64,000 bases of DNA from Nipponacmea schrenckii (lineage: Eukaryota; Mollusca; Gastropoda; Lottiidae). The notes beneath the pieces are model-generated. The model was not told where the DNA came from. It saw only the letters and a list, made by a program, of their open reading frames with translations, and did not search any database. Position numbers and translations under genes: made by a program. Of this stretch, positions 14,101 through 24,100 are shown in pieces. The number at the start of each line of letters is the position of its first letter. The stretch's first letter is position 1. The stretch spans positions 13,733,398 through 13,797,397 of the forward strand of contig JAUJPP010000003.1 in assembly GCA_030562195.1 (NCBI GenBank). The letters are read 5' to 3'.

Positions 14101-16950
14101 TTAAAAATACCGAATATTACACCTGCTGCCCTTCACCATTTGTAGACATAACTTATACTTTAGTATTTCAACGACGAGCTACATTATATAATTATATATT
14201 AATTTTACCATGTGTGTTATTAACATCTATTACCTTAGTCTTATTCTGGATTCCACCCGAATCACCAGCTAAAATGCAATTAGGTAATTAATATCTCTTT
14301 TATATTATCTCTATAAAAGAATCAATTGATTCCCAGTCTTTAATGAACATCATTACCACGCTATCTATTTTTTTTTAAAAGATAAAGGGACGCAGTCTAA
14401 ATATCCAATCTATTAATCCGACAATAGGAAGGGATGGGGTCTTGATTTATCACACATGAGCTAAATTGATAGAACATTAAAGTTACAGTTTTAGACGCTC
14501 GATTCTTTATCTGACGTATGGCTAAAGTCTCACTTCCACTTGCACGGGTATCAACGACATTTTCAGTCAGCAGTGTGGTTCACAAATAATATGGTAAATG
14601 CAAACTCTATTTTTCCTTGAAGATCGTATGCATGCATAATGGCCAGTTTGATCATGTTTTTCCTTTGTTTTAAACGACCTTAACATTACTTTTAATATTA
14701 TGTAAATTATAAAAAATCTATCATCTATCAACATAGCACAGCATAGTATATCCTAATGATTATATTGGACAAGTAGTAATAAATAGTATTTATTATATCT
14801 TCAGGGTTGACAGAATTCATTGCTTTTTTCGTTTTGTTGAAAATTTTAGAGAAGAACTTACCACCCGGTACAGATACTATGCCTCTTTTAGGTAAGACAT
14901 GCGGTTTTTCTTAACGTTTCTTACAGTTACACTACATTTTGCTTGAGCCATTTAGGGAGAAAATATTATTTCACCTTGACAAAGAATGATACTTCAGTTA
15001 TACAGTAATGTGTTTATAAATAACCCTACAGTGCCATTTACATATTAAGACTATTTCTTTTATCCCATAGGATTTAAAGTAACTTCTAATCTGAAAATAA
15101 AATACTTGTCTGTTACTCTATTACAGTTCTATTTATTTTGAATCTCTAGAGATTTTCCACGTGTTGTCAAATTATAGAAATGGAAACAATTTCGAAAGCC
15201 TGTTATGGTTTCTTGCCTACGTTTTAATTATATGTGTTAGTCTCTTTATCTCAATGTAGAAATATCTACAACATGTTACCTTAATATTTTTCGACTGATA
15301 TGGTCATCATGACCTCCACCTAAATCAAGTATGCCTTTATAATAATCTAAATAATCAATAAAGTTCTTAAATTTCACGAAAAGGGTAATTATCGATGAAG
15401 ATTTAAAATTGATTATGAAGTAGCTATACAGTTAATGTAGTTGGAAATAATAAATATCTGCTTTAGCTTTTAAGCAATCGAACAAAATCATGTGGCTTTT
15501 ACAATGTTATAAGACACTGTAATTTTAGCCAAGATTTATTTAATATGTCTACTTGTATTTATTGATGTCTCATGTATTTTTTGGTAAATTGCTTTTAATC
15601 TTTGTAAATGCACAACTAAGAGTAATCCCAGGTTTTTTTTTACCTGTCTTCCAAACTCATGTTCTTGACTTTTTGTTATCAGTTATATAGATCTAGTAAG
15701 AACTGACCTTCTACTGAAAATATTATTTTCCAGGCACATATTATTGTTTAAATATGATCATCATAACCCTGTCATCCTTTCTTAACGTTATGGTTGTGAA
15801 TTTGAATCATTATGGTGCAACCAGATCCCACTTTCCAGAACCATTCCGCAGTGTAAGTAAATTCATTGCAATGTTTCAGTGACCAAATAAAGAGTAAGAA
15901 ATGTTTCCATAACCCATGAACTAGTTAGTAGAACAATATATTGTGAAACGAATTTGACTGAAAAAGTATAGCTGGTAGATTACAAGTTTACATAACCTTC
16001 ACACTTATATTTATATTTTCATCCCTAGCCAGTTCATCAGACCAACATTTGATTGAAATATTCAAAAAGTTATACATCTCTTAGAATTTCTCAACAACAA
16101 ATTGATAAATACAGACGAAAATACATTTGCGATTTAACCGCCTGGAAGAAAAGCCGATCGGAGGCCAGTTGTATAAAACTATTGTGTATACGTTCTCGAT
16201 ATTCCAATGCATATGCTGAGAAAAAGCCTTGATAGACATGGTTTTAACAACCCTGTTCGTTTTATATATTGACACGATGCAACGATGTTTCTGTTTCGGT
16301 TATATTCATTATATTTCTATCTTCATTGACATTGATTTTGAGAACAATGTTTTGAATAGACTATTTCACGTATTGAAATTTTATTGAGATATAGGTAGGC
16401 CAACTCTCGGTTTCACTATTGATTAATACTGCAGGTGAGATTGTAATTAGATTTTTATTATAAAATCATCGTTTGGATACAATATTGTGCTTTTCAGGGT
16501 CTGTTTAATTACGTTGCTAAAATTCTACTAATGGATTCTTTGGTTAGTCCACTACGGAATATAAAGGCCGTTAAGAATATAACTACCGGAGGCAGTATAC
16601 AAGACCTTCAAGCTGATAAATGGAACCCGGATCCAATGGCCTCAACGGAAATGTTAGTTCATCTTCAAAAGGATCTTGCTAAAACTGGTGGTCCATTATT
16701 CGCTATTGACAGGCAACTATGTGAATTACGAGATTTTATTAAACAAAATCGTAAAAGATTATTCGAACGCGATCGTAAAGAATTGCTAATGAAGGAATGG
16801 AAGGCAATAGCTTTGATATTGGATAGAATATTTTTTGTTTTTTATTTAATAATCATTGTTGGGTCTTTAAGCTATACTATTCCCGTTTTAACATCTGATA
16901 ATGGTCAAAACACAACTGCATTAGCAGTTGCTATGGGCAAATCTATATAG
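5064..16950 (+). CDS. Nicotinic acetylcholine receptor-type Cys-loop subunit, candidate anion-selective (gene 1, complete)
   Basis: Spliced CDS of 1491 nt (496 aa). Exons: 5064-5121, 10604-10812, 13571-13680, 13829-14283, 14805-14891, 15734-15852, 16498-16950; every intron is GT-AG and the reading phases fit. It encodes one subunit of a pentameric neurotransmitter-gated channel in the plasma membrane. Signal peptide about 1-19; loop D Trp86; loop A Trp117 and Tyr124; Cys-loop C159-C173 with 13 residues between; loop B Trp180; loop C Tyr223 and vicinal C225-C226, which marks an alpha-type agonist-binding subunit; M1 about 245-266; M2 about 274-294; M3 about 309-330; M4 about 449-474. Sequons at N57, N172 and N484. 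P272-A273-K274 at the start of M2 replaces the Gly-Glu-Lys of cation channels and suggests chloride permeability (inference). Odd points: Glu at M2 7' and Lys at 16'. Length and layout are normal for the family. Confidence 0.95.
7184..7274 (-). CDS. Isolated candidate exon, faintly secreted phospholipase A2-like
   Basis: On the minus strand a 91-nt stretch lies between an acceptor-like ctgttttactccactag and a consensus donor ctg|gtaagta. Only one frame is open: 29 complete codons with two spare bases at each end. The peptide includes GIEEIRFIERMMQYGHSVY and ends with DAYGC followed by a split TG- codon (Trp or Cys). The stretch is richer in GC than the surrounding intron. The order Phe, Met-Met, then Tyr-Gly-Cys resembles the N-terminal helix and calcium-loop entry of secreted PLA2 enzymes. 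I could not find a partner exon carrying the His-Asp catalytic motif on this strand down to position 1. It may be an exon of a gene nested in or crossing gene 1 intron 1, a decayed remnant, or chance. The family call is weak. Confidence 0.35.
8482..8522. repeat. Imperfect hairpin, 16-bp stem
   Basis: Left arm attactttgaatgtca (8482-8497) and right arm tgacattcagagtaat (8507-8522) are reverse complements with one mismatch, separated by 9 nt. It is the clearest short inverted repeat I noticed in gene 1 intron 1. No function assigned; it may be a transposon relic or chance. Confidence 0.5.
10604..10812 (+). CDS. Gene 1 coding exon 2: N-terminal helix and loop D
   Basis: 209 nt, residues 20-89, phase 1 in and phase 0 out. 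The acceptor follows a run of T and the donor is TAC|gtgagt. It encodes the N-terminal helix (DEDKLVKKIIHAYERRGKYG), the RPVKKYNDT segment with an N-glycosylation sequon at N57, and ends with NIWDQY, whose Trp86 is the loop D aromatic of the complementary agonist face. Confidence 0.93.
10813..13570. other. Gene 1 intron 2
   Basis: About 2.8 kb of AT-rich intron bounded by gtgagt and ctaatttcag. I see no gene, repeat array or RNA in it; the open frame at 13067-13267 has no family features. Confidence 0.8.
13571..13680 (+). CDS. Gene 1 coding exon 3: loop A
   Basis: 110 nt, residues 90-125 plus two bases of Tyr126. It encodes WWKDDHIHW and the conserved IWLPDIKLYNY block, which carries loop A Trp117 and Tyr124. 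The acceptor is ctaatttcag and the donor is TA|gtaaga. The gene 2 counterpart has the identical length and phase. Confidence 0.93.
13829..14283 (+). CDS. Gene 1 coding exon 4: Cys-loop, loops B and C, M1
   Basis: 455 nt, completing Tyr126 and encoding residues 127-277 plus one base of Gly278. It holds the Cys-loop C159-C173 (FPFDVQNC, with an NCS sequon at N172), loop B GSWTY, loop C YYTCCPSPF with C225-C226, M1 about 245-266 and the FWIPPESPAK linker. Phe230 sits where muscle alpha subunits have a conserved Tyr in loop C. The donor G|gtaatt is slightly weak. Confidence 0.95.
14284..14804. other. Gene 1 intron 4
   Basis: Intron of 521 nt bounded by gtaatt and atcttcag. I see nothing else in it. 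Confidence 0.85.
14805..14891 (+). CDS. Gene 1 coding exon 5: M2 pore helix
   Basis: 87 nt, residues 278-306 plus a base of Gly307, phase 1 at both ends. It encodes most of the pore-lining helix (GLTEFIAFFVLLKILEK) and the M2-M3 linker with NLPPG and TMPLLG. Counting Lys274 as 0', the pore has Thr at 6', Ile at 9' and Val at 13', with unusual charged residues Glu281 (7') and Lys290 (16'). Confidence 0.93.
14892..15733. other. Gene 1 intron 5
   Basis: Intron of 842 nt bounded by gtaaga and attttccag. I see nothing else in it. Confidence 0.85.
15734..15852 (+). CDS. Gene 1 coding exon 6: M3
   Basis: 119 nt, completing Gly307 and encoding residues 308-346. It covers M3 (YYCLNMIIITLSSFLNVMVV) and the start of the intracellular loop (NLNHYGATRSHFP). 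The donor AGT|gtaagt leaves phase 0. Confidence 0.93.
15853..16497. other. Gene 1 intron 6
   Basis: Intron of 645 nt between gtaagt and gcttttcag. The minus-strand open frame at 16081-16275 inside it has no recognisable features. Confidence 0.85.
16498..16950 (+). CDS. Gene 1 coding exon 7: intracellular loop, M4, C-terminus
   Basis: 453 nt, residues 347-496 and a TAG stop at 16948-16950. It encodes most of the M3-M4 cytoplasmic loop, an amphipathic charged pre-M4 stretch (KQNRKRLFERDRKELLMKEW), M4 beginning near ALILDRIFF, and a short extracellular tail with an NTT sequon at N484. The true exon begins before the internal ATG at 16531, because the phase from exon 6 continues without a break. 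Confidence 0.95.
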   Translation, partial: GLFNYVAKILLMDSLVSPLRNIKAVKNITTGGSIQDLQADKWNPDPMASTEMLVHLQKDLAKTGGPLFAIDRQLCELRDFIKQNRKRLFERDRKELLMKEWKAIALILDRIFFVFYLIIIVGSLSYTIPVLTSDNGQNTTALAVAMGKSI

Positions 16951-17495
16951 ACTTTGAAACCAAACCTCTTTTTTTTTTGCTCTTTATTTCAAGATAAAAA
17001 AAAGTCACTATATGAACTTGTTACTAAAAAAAGTGTTACTTTTTTGAATGCACGTTGCTTGAGTTACCTAAAAATAACACAAAGTAGAAATAACACAATA
17101 TGTAGTATGGTCCTTTGATATCCAAGTTTTCATTTAAAATTTTCTAATTCCCTTCGAGAACACTAAATGCTATATATTGTTAGTGTCAAGATTTCCGCTT
17201 TTAGGCTGTAGTAGCTTTGAAGTTCTAAATACACAATATCTTCTAATTAATACGTGTACTGAAATCGAAATAGATTCGAAGTTGTAAGGAAAGAGAAAAT
17301 AACATTATGATCGTTGGAAGCTTATCATAGAAGCATTGTATATAATTTAACAAATTATTTTAATTGTATATTAATCTGAGGTATGCAAGGTTTGTTTAGT
17401 TCTGTAAATATTCCTGTATTTTGGTGAATGTATATTTTTTGTATTTGTATATGACGATGAATTCCAAGAATAAAGCAGTACACAACGAATTTCAT
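16951..17495 (+). other. Gene 1 3' UTR
   Basis: Follows the TAG stop and is AT-rich with poly-T and poly-A runs. It ends just after the AATAAA signal at 17469-17474. The exact cleavage point is an estimate. Confidence 0.6.
17469..17474 (+). terminator. Polyadenylation signal AATAAA of gene 1
   Basis: Canonical AATAAA in the context caagaataaagcag, about 520 nt after the stop codon. Another AATAAA-like site lies near 17845. The first is the simpler choice, but I cannot verify cleavage. Confidence 0.55.
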
Positions 17496-18043
17496 TATTT
17501 TAATACTATGGTACTTGGTAAGGCCTATTATTATTTTTTAAAAATGATAATTTTGTGATGGGATGTATCATATTCAAGGGAGATAAAAAAAATGTAACTT
17601 AGGAAGTTCCATTGATCATTAATTCATTAAAGACGAAGATCGGATGACCTTGTATCAATGTACTTCATATTTTTACCTGAATTATTATGTCTTATTATAT
17701 CATGTCATCATCTGACTGAGCGCTTAAATCAGAATATTATATTGTATATCATGTACTTTATTTTGGTAAATAACATATAACTTATCACGGAAATCCCGCA
17801 CATGAAAGTTAAGAAATGTAAAAGCTCTTTCAGAATCCTTCAGAAATAAACCATACAAGGTGATCCATTTTTACCACATGAAACCATTTTTTATTAAAAT
17901 GGATTAAATTCCAAATTTCATCAATTTTTTGCATTTGGATTTCCAATGAAATCTGATATTTTAAGATAAATGTAAGTTGGCTACATAAATATATGACAAA
18001 AGGGATACTTAGAAAAAATGAAAGGGAGTTTTACGCCTCACTT

Positions 18044-18436
18044 TTATGCACCTGGTCTGATTGAGGAAGACAATACCATGTAGTGTGCAATGGACAGCTT
18101 CATAAGCCTTCTCGATTTCAATTCTATTGAGAGATCGTTAACGTTGACAACCACCATAACATGGTACCTCAATTGATTTCCAACAAACTTTTCTGCAATC
18201 AAGGGGAAATAAGGTTCAATAAATCCGAAATTATCTGATTTGGGATTAAAATAAATAAATATCAGCAGTTTACACTTTTGAGATATACCATTGCATACAA
18301 CAAAATGCGTAATTCCGATAACAGTGAAGTTGGAGACAATCGTATATTTGCATAATGAGAAATGAGGATATTCGAGTCGGTCGAGAATAATCCTTATATA
18401 CGGACACAATAAAACATTGTGTGATCTAATTTTCAA
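18044..18436 (-). CDS. Unclassified open frame, 130 codons, doubtful
   Basis: The longest uninterrupted minus-strand frame outside the receptor exons and the minisatellite. I do not recognise the product. Within it, a polypyrimidine tract and tgcag just upstream of 18192 and a CAG|gtgcat at 18052 could bound an internal exon of 141 nt with peptide segments such as YHVMVVVNVNDLSIELKS. In DNA this AT-rich a frame of this length is somewhat unexpected but not proof of coding. It may be an exon, a decayed mobile element or chance. Confidence 0.2.
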   Translation of the reverse strand: MKIRSHNVLLCPYIRIILDRLEYPHFSLCKYTIVSNFTVIGITHFVVCNGISQKCKLLIFIYFNPKSDNFGFIEPYFPLIAEKFVGNQLRYHVMVVVNVNDLSIELKSRRLMKLSIAHYMVLSSSIRPGA

Positions 18437-20671
18437 TAAATTATATTAGTCGTAGAATGTAGGGATTATTTAATTATTCAATATATTCACAGATCCTCTG
18501 GTATTAGCTATTTTCAGATATAATTATCACGATGGGGTTGTTGATCCTTGCATCCGGGTAGCACTTTAATTCTTCAGTTAGATACTTACTACATGTACTA
18601 AATTACTTTTTTTTATCTTATGAAACTTTTAAAGTTAGTCGAAAGACGTAAATTAAATGAGATTAGAACACGATGAATTAATCTATTAACCAGTATCAAA
18701 AGTCTTAATTTAGTTTTACCTTGTAAAAAATTCATCACATACTTAATAAATCAGACAATCAAGGATGGAAACCACTATAAAATGAGAGCACGAAGACGTC
18801 CCGTCGACAACAGGTGTTATCAGATTAAACAGCTCATATAAAATGTAAAACTTTCATAATATTAAATACATGAACAGTCTGGTAGCAATATCAGGAACAA
18901 TGAAGCACGGATGGACGCACCTGAATAACATATCACGCTATGGAAACATAGGAGTGGTTATAGTTTATACACATGCCATCATGCTCTAGGTAAACCATGA
19001 CAAATTAACCAGGGACTACACTAGGATAGCTGATTACTGAATAGGCATATACATCCAATCTCGTTTTATCTAATTCTCAAATATCCTCAGATAATTTGCA
19101 CTTTGTCTAGGGCTCTGACAATAGCTCTTAGTACATTATGCTACAATTGGTATCGTTCAAACAACTAAATATATTAGCTTGTAACTTGGTATTGTATTAG
19201 TGCATATACTCTGTTTTAATGATGTGCAAAAACCTAAGTGGACAGAGTGCAATAATCTGCTATTTAGATTATAAAATTTGGTAATGACAGGGTTCCAACT
19301 GGCTCACTTCACTAAATCAACGTGCGTTGATAAATATAGGTTTACAAAGCCAGAGATTGCTAAAACTCTTCTGTATATATCAAGGAATACATAATACAAT
19401 ACTCTACATATTAATATCTCATCTATATAATATGATTGAAATATCATGTTTTGTTCTATCGATTACCTGAAACACTAGCCTCATTCTGTCATCACAGCTC
19501 GTATACTAGTACCTCCTTATTTCACTCTTGGGTTTATATTCTGCACTTTCCCTTGTTCGCACTCTGAATTGTCTGTGAATTGACGCAAATGACCCCTTTC
19601 ATAAGAGATACTAAACAATTGAAATTTGACATTGAATGCAGGGACAGACAATAACAGTTAGACATTAAGTTTACAAAACTAATTAAAATTTATTACTATC
19701 CTCACCATCTGGTCTGTCACAATGACTGCATATATTTTTCTGCCATAAACCGTTATTTAAGAGCTACCCTGTATGTAAGTACCCAGGCTGAGAAGAGTCA
19801 ATCGGCTGAAATCAAACAGCGTGCAATCAGATTAACAACATATTAATATTTCTACATAAATATATAAGTATCGGCATACTTTTCTTCCTAGTTTAGGAAA
19901 AGATTTTTTAGGCTGGTTGGGTGGTTGGTAGATGACCAGTTAACGTTCACTTATATTGCTGTTATCGAAAACTAGCTAGTTGTTTGCAGTCGTAGAAGTT
20001 GGAAATTGCATTTGTTCAATCGGATGATTGGTTTGGTAGTGGTTTATTCGCAAGATTTGGTCGGGTTGAAAGACATGACTGAGAGATTGTCTAGCTAATC
20101 TTTCCCTTTAAGTAGTTTTGATTGCAGACTGTTCATTCTGGCCTTGATAGTTTACTTAACTAATATCACCTTTTATAGAAAAAACTAATCTCGGAAGTTC
20201 AATAGTTCGCTTCGTGAACCCGTAAAATAGAAATCATTCCCAGAATAAACATAGAATAAAATAGTCATTTGTCCATTTGAGAATTAAAAGTAACAATAAT
20301 CAAGAAAACATTGAGGACTGAACAAAGAAAAAAATCAATATTATTGGTAATACGTATTTTGACTAATTATTCTGGTAATGATTTTGAATGTAATAGATAC
20401 AGCTCTATAACTCTCCCAACAAGTTCAAAGTAACAAACCAAAAGTTTTTCTACAAAATGATTGGAATTTAAAGCACCACCATTAATAGTTTGGACAGTAT
20501 TAATTTTAAGACGATTAATTTAACCGGTTCTGCAAACTTTATTATGATAGTAAAACATTTTTTTATTTAGAGTATGCGTTACAAATTCCAAATCCATGGG
20601 CGTCATATTCGGCTCTATGTGTTGGGCACTCTTTTAACAGTGAAAATGTTAGATGTTATTGTGACTGTAAC

Positions 20672-20675
20672 TTAA
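20672..20675. repeat. TTAA target-site duplication, left copy of MITE
   Basis: TTAA immediately before the left terminal inverted repeat; the partner copy is at 21141-21144. Confidence 0.75.
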
Positions 20676-21140
20676 AGGGGCCCAGGCTTGATTTTAGGGG
20701 TCGTTTTGGGCCTTTGCTACATTTAACCAGTCCTCAGAAATATTCAAGCTCTGAGAAAATCGCAAAATACCTTGAAATATGCCTCAAACAAAAAATTTCA
20801 CTTTTCATTTGTTTTCGTGTACGCGGCTGGTCTCCAGTCAGTCTGAAAATTGTGTGTCCTGTTGACAAAGTCTGCAATTGAAAAATGCGTTGTAGTCTGT
20901 TTATATAGATGACCGCTATTGCACGACGGGAAGGATAACTCTTTGATTATCAAGACGAACCGTTTTCCAATATGGCGGGACGTTCATAATTTCTTAAGTC
21001 ATTATGATTTTTCAAACACGGATAATTATGGATACACATGGATTTGAAGGCTCAAATTTCAAAGGTGAGCTCTGTAGACTATTTCTGATTAGCTAACGGC
21101 TGTCGGATGATTGTCCGAAACAAATAAAGCCTGGGCCCCT
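20676..21140. mobile_element. Non-autonomous DNA transposon (MITE), 465 bp, TTAA target duplication
   Basis: Terminal inverted repeats: AGGGGCCCAGGCTT at 20676-20689 and its exact reverse complement at 21127-21140. The match continues about five more bases with one mismatch. TTAA flanks both ends (20672-20675 and 21141-21144), consistent with a TTAA target-site duplication of the kind made by piggyBac-type transposases. The interior has no open frame long enough for a transposase, so it is non-autonomous. The GC-rich termini stand out from the AT-rich flanks. Family assignment beyond TTAA-inserting is uncertain, because the termini do not start with the usual piggyBac CCC. Confidence 0.85.
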
Positions 21141-21144
21141 TTAA
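21141..21144. repeat. TTAA target-site duplication, right copy of MITE
   Basis: TTAA immediately after the right terminal inverted repeat; the partner copy is at 20672-20675. Confidence 0.75.
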
Positions 21145-24100
21145 AATTTGTCGAAATAGGGAGTTGTGAGAGATTTTAAATACTTGTTGAATTGACCAAG
21201 CTTTGTATGGAAGTCTGAAACGAGCAGATATTGATTGTATAAAGAATATGCAATTGTAAAATGTAATCAATAAATATAGGTTTAGATTTGATCATGTCGT
21301 GATTACACCAGCCATTGTAATGCATGATGAAATTTGTTATGAGATTTAAAAGAGATCAGATTGAAATTTGTGCACCATTAGTCAGCCTTGGTGAAATGTA
21401 TTTAAATAAAACGTTCAACCTAATTATAACACAATGGCGGCTCCTGGCACTATATTGACTCACATTAAACTTGTTTATTTACAACATACTTTACGTTTTA
21501 ATGTTTTTTCTTCTCTAAAATAAAGTTCTTAAGTTAAATAATGAAAGCAATTCAATATCCATAACAAAATTCTATTTTAAACTACTTTCAGTTGTCTGTT
21601 CAGTGAAATAGAAAGCTATTTTAACGGGATATATGAGGTATAATGTATAACTGCTTTTGTCAGTCTCTCTATTACTCTTCATTGCTACATTTGGAAATTG
21701 TCTTTCTTCCGAGACTTTGTCAAGTGTTTGACAAGAGAGAGTAATATTCCGTTAACACAATTAGCTTACCGAGAGACTTAAATAATTTAATTAAAATCCA
21801 ACTGCCTCATTTCATATCCAAATTGTCGCCTATTTGCTTCCTAATCTTCTGTTCTGGCATTTTCAAGTCAAGCTATTTTCTTGGACACGAAAAGGATTGA
21901 AGGGAAAGCCTAAAAGAAAAATCTTAATCTTTTATAGGGAAATTTTGAAAACTCTTGTCCTTTTGAGTTTAGTAGATGTCTGGTGATAAAAACTCTGAAT
22001 TTAAGGTTGCGGATTTTACTGGCCCTCCTTCACACAATCATATAATAATTACCTAATTACCATTCAGCTCAGAACCACCTGATGATTCATAACAATTTTT
22101 CATCAAGCTTACCATTTGAACCGTTTGTCAAGTCTGGGTCAAAGTCCAATTGATTTAAGACGATTGGACATTTCAAATGTAGTCTGCATATTGCAAACAA
22201 TGTGATTCTAAATAGACTGACTTTTATATCAGATTAGATTGAGCTAGTGAAGATAAAGAATACCAATTAGTTGAAAACAGATCCCATAGTGAAACAAACA
22301 TACAGATGGTGTCCTACTTTTGATCGATGTTCAGATTTTACAGCTCTACACTGTTCTAATGATTGAAATGGCCACTTGAAAAATATATATTTTCTTTAAA
22401 GTATTCCTAATGAAGAGTTGGTGTATTTAAGTACTTATATACATTATTAATTTTGATTTTCTGATTTAGATCATTGATTTGGTAATTTGAAAATACTGTC
22501 TGGTAACAAGTACTCTTGCAAGCGGGATTGGCATATTATATATTGAAATAGACGTCTCTTTAAGTCCTTAAAAGTCCTGCTGAAATTGAGGACAGGCATG
22601 CAAGCTAGTTATTTATTCATCATATAGACTATTTGAATTCACCCCACTGACTCTTACACTTAATGTCACAGATCAATCTGTTGCATTTATTTCAAAGTAC
22701 AGCTAAAATATGTAACGTCAATCTTACAATTTTAATGTTGCCACACCACAACAAGAAGACCGTAATTTAAATGATTCAAATGTATATCATTTAAAATTAA
22801 TATTGAAAGATTTGTTTATTTTGTTTGATTGAATTTCAGCAGGTGCAAACCAAACAAAATTTATTTAATTTATTTTAGCACTTAGTTATGTCTGTAAGTA
22901 TTTATCAAAACATTTAAAATCGTAACTCACTCCGATGAGCAGATAAATAAAGTCCAAAAATCAATAAGAAATAGAATTCGTGAAATACCATATTGACTCT
23001 TTAAACCATAGAATTCTCCTACCAAATTCATTTCATAATGTTATTTGACAGATTCAATATCTATATTCATTGATGCTAAATCTCGCCCCGTCTTTATTAG
23101 CCCATAAGGTGCAGAAAAGTAGGACGTAAAACTTCAGTCATTTCATTCCCAAATGTCGTCTTTATGCTTATGAAAACGATGTTTTCACCTTCATTGTGCG
23201 ACAAAAGAAAATGCAACCTCGAATGGGGGCTTCAATTGTTAAAAGTGGTACACATATACGAATCTAATCGAACATAGCCCTGGACGGCGTAAATGTTATA
23301 GCATATTCGGACCGGTTGAAATCAGAACGTTAGAAAATTGGTTGGTTATAAAAGATCAGCATTGGTTATGCAAAAAAATGTTAGTGTTATTATGATGATA
23401 TAGGCTATATTGATAATTCCTCAGTAACCAAAGCCTTCCGTAGTTTATTGCATACATTGAATGATTAATCTGTCGATTTGTCGTTGATTGTACTTTGGTA
23501 GACCTATTTCAGTTGCACCATTCATATATTTTAAAATAAGACAAAATGATCAATAGAGCAGTTGCATACATCCACGAATAAAAGGAATGTATGTTGAATA
23601 GACCAGTCTGGGAGAGGGACCTTTTGCCTTATCTCAGTAGTTTGGGTTCTCTTGAGTCTGTGGTTATTATTTTTTACATGTCTTTCAATAAATGAAATTC
23701 ACAAGATTTGTTGCTAATCATTATTGTAATAAAAACCTTGAAGCTAATGGTTTCTGTAAATGCAGGTTTATATTTATGAATAAGGACATTGCTGATTGAC
23801 TTAAAGTTCAGCTACAGTTCGACACAGAAATCTTGTTATAGCTCATCAAGCCGTTCAAAAATCTCAATCAGGACTTCATACAATTGGGTATAGGCAAGAG
23901 GTGACATAAAACATACTTAAGTGGCTTTTGAAATTGTTCAATTTTATGACATATTAACTAATTGTTTCGATATATTCTCTTGGTTGTAACGATTCACTGA
24001 CAGGCAATTGTAACATATCAACATTTTTTATGACCTCATGTTGCAATCAACTAGAAATATCACTTTCATTCATTTTCATTGGGGATTAACATGACTTTTC

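Noticed and set aside
14805..14891. Gene 1 as a pseudogene because of charged M2 residues
   Set aside because: All seven exons are open, all splice sites are canonical and every key binding residue is present, so decay is unlikely.
20676..21270. Open frame at 21079-21270 as a transposase remnant
   Set aside because: It overlaps the right end of the MITE and its flank, is short and has no catalytic motif.
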